Assembly (NCBI RefSeq): GCF_024139115.2
Contig: NW_026942506.1
Span: 124,001 to 188,000, forward strand
Length of the DNA stretch: 64,000 nucleotides
Reading direction: 5' to 3'
Source of the DNA: Armigeres subalbatus
Taxonomy: Eukaryota > Arthropoda > Insecta > Diptera > Culicidae
The translations under genes and the position numbers were made by a program. Below the pieces are notes generated by a model. That model was given only the letters and a program-made list of their open reading frames with translations, ran no database searches and was not told the origin of the DNA. Positions 45,546 to 57,205 of the stretch are shown here, piece by piece. Position 1 is the first letter of the stretch. Each line of letters begins with the position of its first letter.

Positions 45546-47456
45546 GAAGGAGGCTTCTGAGCCTCTTGAGGAGCTTCGAGCCTCTTGGAAGGGGAGGCCT
45601 GAGCTCTTGGAAGGAGGCCTGAGCCTCTTGGAAGGAGGCTTCATTTTAAGGAGCCTGAGCTCTTTGGAGGCTTGAGCCTTGAAGGAGGCTTCTGAGCCTT
45701 CTGGAAGGAGGCTTCCTGAGCCTCTTTGGAAGGAGGCTTCTGAGCTTCTTAGAAGGAAAGCTCTGAGGCTCTTAAGGAGGCTCTGGAGCCTCTGAATGGA
45801 GGCTTGGAGCCTTCTTGAAGGAGGCTTCGAGCCTCTTGAAGGAGGCTTCTGAGCCTCTTGAAGGAGGCTTCGAGCCTTGAAGGAGGCTTCTGAGCCTCTT
45901 GAAGGAAGCTTCCTAGTCTGGAAGGAGGCTTCTGAGGCCTCTTGGAAGGAGGCTTCCTGGCCTCTGGAAGAGGCTCTAGTTTGGAAGGAGGCTCTGAGCT
46001 CTGAAGAAGGCTTGAGCTTGGAAGGAGGTTTGAGCTTTGAAGGAGGGCCTGAGCTCTTGAAGAGGAGGCTCTGAGCCTCTTGAAAGGAGGCCTGAGCCTC
46101 TTGAGGAGGCTTCCTGGAGCTTGGAGGCTTGAGCCTCTTGAAGGAGCTTCCTGAGGCTCTGAAAGGAGGCTTCTGAGCTTGAAGGAGGCTTGAGCTTTGG
46201 AAGGAGGCCTGAGCCTCTTTTGAAAGGAGGCTTCGGAGCCTCTTGAAAGGAGGCTCTGAGCTCTTGAGGCTCGGAAAGGAGGCTTCTGAGCTCTCTTGAA
46301 AGGAGGCTTCCATCTTGAATAGAGGCTTCGAGCCTCTTGAATAGAGGCTTCTGAGCTCTTTGAAAGGAGGCTTGAGCCTCTTGAAAGGAGGCTTGAGCCT
46401 TCTTGAAAGGAGGCTTCTGAGCCTCTTGAAAGGAGGCTTGAGCTCTGAAAGGAGGCTTCTGAGCTCTTGAAAGGAGGCTTGAGCTCTCTTGAAAGGAGGC
46501 TTCTGAGCTCTTGAAAGGAGGGGTTTGAGCCTCTTGAAAGGGAGGCCTGAGCCTCTTGAAAGGAGGCCTGAGCTCTTGAAAGGAGGCCTGAGCTCTTTGA
46601 AGGAGGCTTCTGAGCCTCTTTGAAAGGAGGCTCTGGAGCTTTCTTGAAAGGAGGCTTCTGACTTTTGAAAGGAGGGCTGAGCCTCTTGAAAGAGGCTTCC
46701 TGAGCCTCTTGAAGAGAGGCTTCTGAGCCTCTTGAAAGGAGGCTTCCTGAGGCTCTTGAAAGGAGGCTCGAGCTCTTGAAAGGAGTAAGGCTTGAGCTTC
46801 TTGGGAGGTTTGAGCTTGAAAGGAGGCTCTGAGCCTTCTGAAAGGAGGCCTGAGCCTCTTGAAAGGAGGCTTCTGAGCCTGAAAGGGAGGCTGAGCTCTT
46901 GAAAGGAGGCTTCTGAGCCTCTTGAAGGGGAGGCTTCCTGAGCCTCTGAAGGAGGCTTCTGAGCTCTTCTTGAAAGGAGGCTCTGAGCTCTTTGAAAGGA
47001 GGCTCTGAGCCTCTTGAAGGAGGCCGAGCCTGAAGGAGCTCTTTGAAAGGGGCTCTGAGCTTCTTGAAAGGAGGCTCTGAGCCTCTTGAAAGGAGGCTGA
47101 GCCTTCGAAAGGAGGCTTCTGAGTCTTGAAAGGAGGCTCTGAGCTTGAAAGGAGGCTCTGAGCTCTTTGAAAGGAGGCTTGAGCCTTCTTGAAGGAGGCC
47201 TGAGCCTTGAAAGGAGCTCTGAGCCTCTTGAAAGGAGGCTCTGAGCCTCTGAAAGGAGGCTCTAGGAGCCTCTGGAAGGAGGCCTGAGCCTTGGAAAGGA
47301 GCTTCCTGAGCCTTCTGAAAGGAGGCTCTGAGCCTCTTGGAGGAGGCCTGAGCCTCTTGAAAGGAGGCTCTGAGCCTCTGAAAGGGAGGCTTCCTGAGCC
47401 TCTTGAAGGAGGCCTGAGCCCCTGAAAGGAGGCTTCCTGGAGCCTCTTGAAGAGGC
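45546..47456. repeat. Hairpin-unit minisatellite, 1.9-kb block
   Basis: About 85 units near GGAGGCTTCTGAGCCTC plus TTGAAA (22-23 bp). Each full unit contains GAGGCT-TCTG-AGCCTC, a 6-bp stem with a 4-base loop. Unit length varies by one to three bases from copy to copy. Frames across it (for example 45540-46313 minus) are serine/proline-rich translations of the repeat and not genes. Confidence 0.95.
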
Positions 47457-47880
47457 GATGTGCCTAGCTCCTTGAACTTCAGGTTGACTGTTGAATCGGT
47501 TCGGAACTTGACCGCTTTTAGGTTGATGCTCTTCAGGTTTTAAGCCCTTTCAAGAGGTTGAAGTTCAGAGGGAAGCTCAGTCTTCAAGAGCTTTGAAAGA
47601 GTTCTGAGCTCTTGAAAGGAGGCCTTCTGAACTGAGCCTTGAAAGGAGGCCTGAGCTCTGAAGGAGGATCCAAACTCTTGAAAGAGGCTGAGTGAGGCCT
47701 TCGAACCATTTCAGCAGATCAAGCCTTTTAAAAGGAGGGTTCAAGTCTTGAACGCCTTTGAAAGGTGTTCGCTCTAGAAAACTGAACACTTAAATGAGGT
47801 TTCGTCTTGAATGAGCTTACTGAGGCTCTTAAAGAGGCTCGAGTCTCTTAAAAAGCCGGAAAATAGTATTTTAAGCCTCT
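47457..47880. repeat. Variant units and array edge
   Basis: Non-unit sequence (about 47457-47570) is followed by four or five decayed units (to about 47700), then CGAACCATTTCAGCAGA, TTTTAAAAGGAGGGTTC and CTTTGAAAGGTGTTCG, matching the edge at 43265-43355. It ends in TTAAAGAGGCTCGAGTCTC variants. Confidence 0.75.
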
Positions 47881-48340
47881 CAAATGGGGATGGAGAGCAT
47901 ATTCTCAACATATCAATACTTTTCTAACATATGCATTATTTTTGCTTTCGATCAGATTTTCAAAATTTGTTCCTTCTTCGTTTGGTCTTTACTATTTTGT
48001 GCTACAGCCCTTCATGTACTGTGTCTGGTAGACAAGATAAACCAGGATTTAATTTGTTGATTGAATTCTGCATTGCATTTTATGAATAATGCAAAGTTTT
48101 AAAATAATTATCAAAGCTTTATCAATCAAGAAACTTTATTACATCCGCATTGACATTTTTTCCGAGGTACCCCTTAGGCCAGGAAGGTATTCAGGGTACA
48201 TGACCCCAGGTTGAGAACCGCTGCTATATAACATAAAAATAAAATTCTTGATTTTAGTATATATGCAACTAAATAAAGATTTCCAACTTCGATGGAAATG
48301 AAAATATAAAATTAACTACGTTACATGACCATCTTATGAT
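47881..48340. other. AT-rich spacer
   Basis: No gene is seen. AGGTTGAGAACCGCTGCTAT at 48210-48229 mirrors the phrase at about 45412-45430, as noted there. Confidence 0.4.
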
Positions 48341-50128
48341 TTAATCCGAACGGTTATCCCGGAAACAGGTTCCGTGGGGCCTGAAGGTAATACAAACTCA
48401 TTTTGGAGAAACCCGGCAATGTAGTATTAAAATTCATGAAATTGATTCGAAGCATGATCGGAAAATAATTGGACCATAAGGTGGTTTGACAATGGGTGGT
48501 ATCAAAACTAGAAATTGTTTCGAAGCTGAGGTGCTAGGATGGTTTGACAACGAACCGGTCATTCTCAAAACAGGTTTCCGTGAAGCCTCATTCAGAAGAA
48601 ACTCTGACTATCTTCTTTTTCCAATGATTTTACATGACAACTGGAACTTGACCCACTTTTCAACAATTCTATTAGTATATCCAGTAAATCAATTGAAAGC
48701 TTTTTATACCGATCAAATGCTTCACTATGTGTCTTGAAGGTAAGCAACAAAAGATCGATTATCCAGAAAGTTGAGCACATTACAAATCGAAAGCAAGTGT
48801 TCTTAGCTCATTGCGGGTGTCCTTATTCGATATTGAAGATATCGAGTAAAAGAGGTAAAATCTATTTTAAATTACTTTGCTTTCTCACCGTTTTCGATGG
48901 AAACTTTCTTTAAGACCCATCATATTTAAAAGCATGATCCCGGAACAGTTTCAAAATGTTTGATACTTATCCAGTTTCCGCGAGCGATAATGACCGCTCG
49001 TTCCTCAACTGCCCCAACTGTTGAACATTCTGAACAATGGTAATAATAGTGGATGAATAGATCCACACTTTCTTATTTGCTGCATTGTCAGATTGCTCTT
49101 CTCACTTCTTTCTTCTTTCTTTTCCTTTTCTTCCAGCTTCTTCTTCTTCTTCAAACTGCTCTTCCTCACTTCTAGCATCTTACTCGCATCTCACTTCTCA
49201 TTCTTCACTTTCTTTTCTTATTTCTCTCTTCACTCTTATTACAGTAATATGCCGATTTCAAATCCCTTGGTGATATTTGGGGTGATAAAATAGGGAATGT
49301 GACAAAATCAGATTTTTTTTATTTTCAATTTGTTAATCCATTATACAAATTTGAATCAGTTATACTTGACAGGTAAATGCGTGAAGGTACCTGCTATTTC
49401 TTGTCAAAAGACTTAAATATTCTTGACAGGTACCTACTCAGAATTGATTTAATAAACTACAGGTGCTGTAAGTTATTTCATGAAAATCATTGTTGTTTTC
49501 TGAATAATTTACAAAAATACAAAGAAGGCAAGAATTTCAAAATTTTCTGTGGTGACAAATGGGTCAAACGTGACAAAGAGGGACGTGATAAAACCGGATC
49601 GGAAATGTAATAAAATGGAAGATAGAAATATAGGGGAGTGACATCGTCAACACTATGTCCTTTTCACTTCCCTCTTCATTTCTTTCATTTCACTTGACAC
49701 TTTTCTTTTCCACTTTTACTTTCCTTCTCACTGCTCACTTCTCACTATTCATCCTCACTTGTTATTCTAATCAACCATCTTCTTGAAAAACATGTTTCGA
49801 AAACAATTCCAAGAATGTTGTTCAGGGTCTCTTCTAAAAGATGTGCCACTAAAGGCTCTTCGGGAACCTGTTCCAGGATGACTGTTCCAGTTGATATCCA
49901 TCCTATGGTCTTCAATTACATGGAAAACATATTTCCGAACCAATTCCAAGAATTTTGATACCCATATTTCCAGGTTTATTCTAAATAAGTTTTTGATTCC
50001 CTATGGGCCTCCTGGAACTTGTTCCAGGATGGCCGTTCCGTTCATATCCATCATATGGTCTCAACCACAAGAATAACATGTTTTAAATACATTCGTATTC
50101 AAGTGAGTATGTGATTTTGTAAAAAAGA
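48341..50128. repeat. Degenerate CCGGTTCC/GGCCGTTCC-type repeat tract
   Basis: Recurring phrases include CGGTTATCCCGGAAACAGGT (48350), GTCATTCTCAAAACAGGTTT (48557), GAACCTGTTCCAGGATGACT (49863) and GAACTTGTTCCAGGATGGCC (50014), with GATATCCATCCTATGGTC and CATATCCATCATATGGTC near the last two. Pyrimidine-rich stretches (49090-49240, 49640-49765) break the tract and resemble 6220-6700 inverted. No gene is seen. Confidence 0.5.
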
Positions 50129-50262
50129 TTCAAACGTCGATTTGTTCAATCTGATGGAACTCCCACGCAAACCAACAACACCAACAGGTAGCCGAAGTGG
50201 CTTCCCATCCATCTGTGATGATGATTGCGGAGTGCTATCAGATTGACAAATCGACGTTTGAA
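50129..50262. mobile_element. MITE, TIR TTCAAACGTCGATTTGTTCA
   Basis: TTCAAACGTCGATTTGTTCA then ATCTGAT (50129-50155) is mirrored by ATCAGATTGACAAATCGACG then TTTGAA (50236-50261), with one mismatch. The 80-bp spacer is non-coding. A diverged relative lies at 42712-42822. Confidence 0.75.
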
Positions 50263-52639
50263 TTTTTGTTTACAAAATCACATAGTCCTTGAATAAGTAC
50301 CTGAGAATTCCAAGAATTTTGATACCATATTGCCAGGGTTTCTTCTTAATGAATTTTGGTCACTATAGGCCTACGGAACCTATTTCAGATTATTCATCAT
50401 TTTTGAGACATGGTTTAGCAAATCCGGATTTTCGGTAACCAGGTAATCCGGATCGGTTCATGTGACATGGATCGTACAGAGATGAATTTCTTAATCCATA
50501 GCAAAGTCCAAATCGGTTGAAAACTGACGAGTTATGGTCATCCAAGAACGTGGGTCATCCGGGTACCCACTCGGAACGTTACGGGTAAAATATACAGAAG
50601 CTCCACCCCAAGCCCTCATTACTGAATAGTCATTTTGATATCACCCAAACCTAAATTTTGCCGAGTTTAAAGATGTCCGAGTCCTGTGATGTTTAACCTC
50701 AACAAATTTCACTTTAAAATGAAAAAGGTACACGGTACCTCTGTCGGTGAGGGTTAAGCAAATTTTACTTTGAATTCTGTTATGTTGTTCATGGTGAAAT
50801 ATTAAGCAAATTGATGATCTCGATGCAATATTTGTCGTTAATTTCAATCAATAAAACCTCATTAATCACATTGGCTGCAAGTCCTGATTTAAATCACATA
50901 TTGATGCGATTATTTATGTATAACACGCTCAAACACGTTGGACTAACGACCTGCCCCCAATAAAAGCAAACGATGCTGCTTTGTTTGACCGTGTGAAGTT
51001 GTTCGAACACCAATTGACGATTGGCGGTGCGTTGAAAAAAATCAAAACGGTTTGATTTTGTTTGACCTGTCGAGGGCGGTATCAAGGTTCGCCGAATCAT
51101 GTATGAGCGCTTGTAGAAGTCGCACAACCTCATATATTTTTGATGGTTGGTGTCTGTTGGCGTTTCGTCGTTCGTGTGTGATATTGGTGGTCGGATAAAT
51201 TGAGTGTTCGCGCCGTTGTTGGTGGTGCTTGTTGGTGCTTGACTAACGAGAGGTTGAGTCAATATTGGTCAAACTGCTTGACCAGTTTGTACGATCCATT
51301 ACGATGTTAAACTTTTCCAATTTTGAAGAACGTTATTTGTGTAGGCGTGTATTGATCGAAACGACAGCTAAGCACAGGCCCGGACTAAACGTAGTTGAAT
51401 ATCGTCAGACATCTGATTCCAAGAAACATTTATTTGCGTAACACCACAGAAAATTTAAATGAAACATGCAAACACATAGATCAATACCATGCTGAAAATG
51501 ATTACAATAACACAATTTTTGTACAAATTACCTCTTTATTAGGAAAATTTGAAAGACCGTAAACAGCACCAAATTCCTGTTTTACTACGACGATTATAAT
51601 TACGAAACCAACATATTATAATTTTGCTAAGGAAAAGGTTAGAAAGAAGCCAAAAGGTGGAAAGTCGAAAGACGAAGAAATGAGTAGTGAAGTATCAGTG
51701 GTAGATGTGGATAATGAGGAGTGCAATGCGACAAGTGTGATAAATGGCATCATTCTGCGTTGAGTCACAGAGAAAGTAGAGAACCGATGAAGAAATCGTC
51801 CAAAATGCGTATCTGCAGCATAGGGCCTGGGGTTCAACATCTCCAGCAAAAATCTTCAACAAGTTGGTGATCCGAAAAGCAGGTAAAGCACCTACCAAAA
51901 CTCTAAATCTTGGTTTAAAAAATGAGTTGTCTGTCTTTAGCAATATCAACTTTTACTGGAAATTAGCAATAGTCAGACCTAATAACTGAATGTCAGAATA
52001 AGTTTTTTTACTGATCACCATAATTCATTCATTTGTCAAATGAACTTTTATGATGACGGACGTCAAATTTTTCATAAACAGAAGGCACAGAGATTCTTTT
52101 CGAGAAATTGTGTCGCCTACAAAGACTCAGCTTGCGGCTCGTTAAGCTTAATCGAAAGTTCTTCCAAACTTTTCCGGAAGGCTAGAAGAGTGTCCCATAT
52201 ACTTCTTCTCTTGACAAACAAACTGCCATGTGAGGTTTTAGGTAACAAGTTCCGGATTAAAACAAAGAGACGCAATACTCCTACCTTTAACAACCTTTTA
52301 GCCGATTCTGGAACAACTGATTTGACAGCAAATGCGCTGTTCCAATTTTGACACTTCATCTCTTTGTTATGAGGCAGCCTCTTAGTTTTATATGAGAAAA
52401 TTCTTTTGTATTGAATATATTTTGCTTATAATTTTTTGCACCATGGTTCCAAATATATGCAATTTGTACACACATAAATGCAATAGCTGCATATTAGAGA
52501 CCACACATACATTTTATTTGATTATAGATTAATTTGTACTTGCGTGAGAGGGTATAGCAATTAATTAGAATCATGAATTAAATTAATGGATTTTTGCCAA
52601 TAAAAATGTGTGGAATTTTTGCGTAGGGATGCAGAAATG
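50263..52639. other. Mostly unrecognised DNA
   Basis: The GGTTCC-type repeat continues to about 50600. 50890-51280 is GC-richer, with internal complementarity around GTTTGACC and GGTCAAAC, perhaps an element edge. Frames at 50894-51262 (minus, 122 codons) and 52040-52351 (plus, 103 codons, lysine/arginine-rich) match nothing that I know. No RNA gene is seen. Confidence 0.35.
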
Positions 52640-52862
52640 CGGTAAGGGTACAAAAGTGCCTGTCAGGAAAAGCTTCTACCGTCAAAAAGCCGTTTGATGC
52701 ATCCTTCGAACGTGGAGAGAAGTCTACGCATGCGTTTTGGTCAGCCGGAAGCTATCATCCATTCGATAAAACAAAATGTGATGTCTCGAATCGAAACATA
52801 ATGGATTTCGCAATTGAAATCCAAAACTGATGTGCGAGCTATAAGTGGATCAGGTTAGCAGA
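52640..52862 (+). pseudogene. BEL/Pao gag fragment (DUF1759-like)
   Basis: The frame from about 52688 reads SRLMHPSNVERSLRMRFG, then QPEAIIHSIKQNV, characteristic of the gag N-terminal domain of insect BEL/Pao LTR retrotransposons, which builds the particle. Just before it, a shifted frame gives CLSGKAST, fitting the preceding helix. A stop follows at about 52799, and the rest of gag is unrecognisable. The related pol lies at 60.1-61.3 kb in the same orientation. Confidence 0.65.
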
Positions 52863-55019
52863 CTGTCACCACAATCAAGCTAGATTGGTTAAATATAGGT
52901 TCCATTCCGGAAAGATTTCCTGAAATCATATTTCCGGGATTCCTGATTCCTGGATTTATGTATCAGTTTCGAATTTCCAGAAATGAGCGTACTAAAATAT
53001 TTTGTAATATTGTCTTATTTTTATTTTGATGATAACGGATTTTGGGGTATCAATTACATTTTTTACTAGCATCATCTAACTATTTATTTCTACTTTTGAA
53101 GTTTAAAATTCAAGTTATAAATGAAAATGTTACAGAATCATACGTGCATTCCAACACGCGTTAGAGAGGCGAGACAAATAACCAGTTTGTATCTATCGTT
53201 TGTTTATCAGTAACTAAATCTCGTAAGCGTTGTGAAGTCGAAATAAAATTAAGTGTCTGTGGTGAAACCGCAGAGTACCAATGTTTTAGATATTTAGGCA
53301 AGGAGTGACCGCTTAGGCAGTATCCTATTATTGTCAAAGGTTTTAAGAGCTTCAATCCTTTTGATTCAATTCTAACAGATCTTGATGGAAAAACAGATTT
53401 TAGGTCTTAGTATGCAGTATAGTCAGGATCATTAAAGTAATAATCAAGCATTCTGCCTGAGAGCTTTTTTTTATTTCGAATGGAAGAATTCCATTTCAAA
53501 TATTTCATTCATCTTTAAATTAAAAAAATGTGTTCAAGTAGACGTACATGAATAAAATGTTGTCTTCAAAGTTGACTAGAAGATTCTATGCACTAAAAGA
53601 ATTCGTCGAGTATAGAATACTCATGTTAGGAATATTTAATAGGGAGAATCTCAGTCAGTCGTTGTCCAAAACTGAAAAATGCGGATACAACCTGAAAAAG
53701 TTTTTTAAACAAATTATGGAAAAGTAGCTCAGTGCAGCTTATCAGGACACTGCAGATCTTACTCTGGAGCCAGAGCAGATGCTGATACTTTATGACATGG
53801 CGAACGTTTTGTAGTGGAGTTAACGATTTTCGAACTGAACAAAAACTTTCAGGCTTTCAACAACTCTTTCATCATTTGAGGACAAATAGCAAAAAATCGA
53901 ATGTATATTTTCAAAACCATATTTTACGACAAAATTTAAACTATATTTGAATTAGTTTGAGAGTTTTTATTTCCTCGATCCGGAAATCCTGGAAATTATT
54001 ATTTGTTCCGTTTCGCGATGTTGATTCCTAAATGGAAGCCCTATAAATATCGTCAGACGCTTACAATAGCAAGACACGTTTCTGGAAAACAGGATCTATT
54101 CACTGGCTGAGTCAGCACGTTGACAATTCAGGCATCCAAGAACCGAAGTGTGTGAGAAAGATACGTCCTGCTAGGAAAGGTAAACTTGATTCCATAATGC
54201 ACATCTAGAATCACCTTCATTCGACTGCATACTGCGACCAGAAGGCATTCGCAAAGCGGCAAGGCAGTTGAATTGAAAAGGTACAGCAGTTTCTAGAACT
54301 GTCTCGAGATTCTGGTGGGCCCTTTCCACGACTTCCATCTCTGTTGCACCGTTTGGGAAAGCATAATATATACATCGAACACTGTTTGTTTACTCAACCG
54401 CCTTTTCTAAGCTCGAGATTAATATCGTCTTCAATAAGTGAATTGTGATATAATAAATCCGAGTGGTAGTGCTATTTATAGTTGAACACTATTTGGTGAA
54501 GAGGAAAGTGCGTAAGGTGAGAAACATGAGTGTTGCGTTTTTACTTTGTGAAAAGTGTTGGACATACAAGAAAGACATGAACAACAAAAGAAACGATCCA
54601 TATTCAACTGCACGAAAAACATCAGTACAGATACTAGTATATAGATCGCATATTATTGCATGCAATCTTCATGAAAATGATATAGCATAAACTTGCATCG
54701 TAATCGGTGCTAGTTTCTCTGAACAATGTTAAGAGATGAAGGATAGAATATTTTTGGGGACAGCGAACGTATTTAAACTTTAATTGGTGATCATAACATT
54801 ATTATTTCTATTATTGTTATTATTATTTTATTTTTCTTCGTTATTGAATTATCGTAATTTTAATTAAAATATATATTACTTGCTAGCTTTTCTTAATTTC
54901 ATACTGCTTTGAAGACACAAATAATGAAAACCCCAAATATAACCAAACTTCTATAAATACGTTCAGCCATACGTTGTTAATATTGCTATTCCTCTTAATC
55001 GATGACTGATATCAAATGA
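52863..55019. other. Unrecognised DNA between BEL gag and the LOA-like LINE
   Basis: AT-rich with short frames only. If the BEL gag and pol were once one element, this stretch should hold the rest of gag, but I cannot recognise it. No LTR boundary is evident. Confidence 0.35.
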
Positions 55020-55059
55020 GTTCGACTATCGACTTGAAAAACTGCTCATCTCTACCGAG

Positions 55060-56507
55060 CAAATGGAAATAGAAGGGATTTCAGTTGAAGAGTCCTTAGA
55101 GAACCAGCTCTTCAGAGATTCAGGTTCAGAGGATCAATCCTATTTTCTTCCATTCTCAACACTCCGAAGCGCGATGATCGAATTGAAGCGAAAGTGACGA
55201 TGGTGTTAGTCACTATCAGAGCATAAATCCTGCTCCCGCATTAACGAGCGAATGGCAGCATGCAGAAAACACCCGAAAATGCTTCTATAACCAAATGGCG
55301 TAAACATCTTACCGTTAGTCAAAGGCGCAAAATGAAGAATCTACTTAAATCTGGGCTATCAAAGAGAAGCTCGGAGGAAAGTATTTTCAAACGATGCCCC
55401 TGAGACCAAACAAATTGTTAAACGAACTAGGACTGTGATCATAGTAGCAGTGGTGAAAACCAGGTGCTAAAAGATCAAAAACCATCTGCCCAAAGAACGT
55501 GCTGGTGTATCTAATGCGGGCTATGTCCAAGAGCGCTCTGATCAGAGTGGATATAGGCCTAAGGAAACTAGAGGACTGCAAGACCGTCCGAAAAGTTCAA
55601 AGGCTGATCCGAACTCAGGTGGTCGGTCCTTCAGAGACGTGGCTAGCCTCGTAAAAGTTGGAATTATCAGCAAGGGATTCGTCGGACAAATGACTACAGC
55701 GCAGTTAGACGCTGTTCAAGATGCCCTTCTGTTGAAAATAGAGGAGCAAAGACATGCAATAGACCGCACGGAAACATCTCTTTCTTTCGTTCCTCATAAA
55801 TTTGACGTTTACTGGCCTTGTTGTTTTCACTTTGCAGGAGAAAGAGACAAAGCAGTCCGTGCAGTGCCCTATAGTGGGAAGTTTACACGATGTAGCTACA
55901 AAACGGTTACTTGGTCTTTGTTTGCAAAGATCATAAACAGCGGAGTGGCTGAAAGTTGTAACGCGGTCTAACTCCCAAGAATGCAGAACCACTGCATGGA
56001 TGAAAAGGATATTCTTCGTCCAGAGCTGTTTCACGCCTTCTTCCCTTAAGTGCGGATTATACCGATGGGAGACTCAAAGGGCTAATAGAGAGTTAGAACG
56101 ACGGTATATACAAACAGTTGAGAACTTTAGTCGGTCCAATGCGAATAGACACGCAGAATGGATGTTAAACGTTGATGAAAAATCGCTTCAGTGTTAAATG
56201 AACGCAATTTTGTGCTTATACTGATTCGCGAAACGCAATTGAGGAAGATTAAACCCCAAGTCAAAGCAGACAGAAGATAAAGAAGATGATAGTAAATCGA
56301 ACCGTGTCATCAGGAACAATCTCGCTAGCGATCCAAAAGAAGGACCGAGTGGAGCAAAGCGGAGGTCTCTTCAAAAGTTCTGATGGATCCCCGAAAGCTG
56401 AGGAGAAAAGAAGACTGTTTACAATCGAACAACAAAAAGGACAGGACGGGTTAGCGCTCCCCAAAAGGTCACCAGAAGCTGGCAGCCGTAGAAATGAAAC
56501 CAATTAA
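55060..56507 (+). pseudogene. ORF1 of the Lian-like LINE
   Basis: Pieces in order: MEIEGISVEESLENQLF (55062), SITKWRKHLTVSQRRKMK-like sequence around 55290-55335, APETKQIVKRTRT (55395), and KERAGVSNAGYVQERSD (about 55494). Then SFRDVASLVKVGIISKGF and MTTAQLDAVQDALLLKIEEQ (55626-55752), and CSYKT near 55893. The C-terminal part ends RRLFTIEQQKGQDGLALPKR (about 56411-56470). It is the RNA-binding gag-like protein of the LINE. Several stops break it. Confidence 0.75.
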
Positions 56508-56519
56508 GTTTTGCAAGTG

Positions 56520-57160
56520 AATTCCACCATGCTAAAGGCGCTTCAACCGTACTGTGATGTGACGAAAATCAGAGTTCTCCCAGAACTGCGGTTCTCGTTA
56601 ACAGAACAATGAAATGCTATCCTCTTACAGAATTTATTAAACGAGACATTGTTGCGGTCATGGTCGAGGTACCAACCACCAGAGGGAGCATGGACGTCGT
56701 AGTGGCTTCTGCTTACTTCCCTGGTGATGTCTCCTGAGGTTCCACTCCTGAAATCGCTTCTTTGTCAACTACTGTCGAGGAATCAAGAAGTCCTTCATCA
56801 TCGCTTGCGACGCTAACGCTCATCACACTGTGTGGAAGCACCGACATCAATGCAGAGGTGAGTGTCTTTTAGTATCTTATCTAGTAATATTGATATATGC
56901 AACACAGGCAGTAAACCAACTTTTCTAATGCAATCAGAGAAGAAGTTTCAGATTTGACATTATGCAACTCTGCAATTACAGAGAAAATTCAGAATTGGCA
57001 AGTCTCAGATGAAATTTCGCTTCTGATCATAAACAACAATTTTTCAATGGGTGAGGCGAATTAGCGCCAACTACATTTTGTGATCCAAAAAATACAAACT
57101 GGGATCAGTATGCAAAACTATTGAAATCCGATATATTAACAAAGAGTCAACCCTTGGGGC
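56520..57160 (+). pseudogene. ORF2 endonuclease domain of the Lian-like LINE
   Basis: NSPRTAVLVNRTMKCYPLTE-type sequence near 56570-56620 leads into RDIVAVMVEVPTTRGSMDVV and VASAYFPGD (56642-56730). A shifted frame has DANAHHTVW (about 56809-56835, catalytic D and H of the APE nuclease). NIDICNTGSKPTF (about 56889) and remnants of VSDEISLSDHN near 57003 give the C-terminal SDH-type end. The N-terminal N/QE motif is missing, so the 5' part of ORF2 is deleted. Confidence 0.75.
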
Positions 57161-57205
57161 AATACAACACTTGAATCATATTCGCAAAACTGAATGAAGT
57201 GATTC

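Noticed and set aside
45540..46313. A 257-codon minus-strand frame rich in S, F and K
   Set aside because: It is the translation of a 22-23-bp minisatellite. Unit lengths that are not multiples of three also make any long frame accidental.
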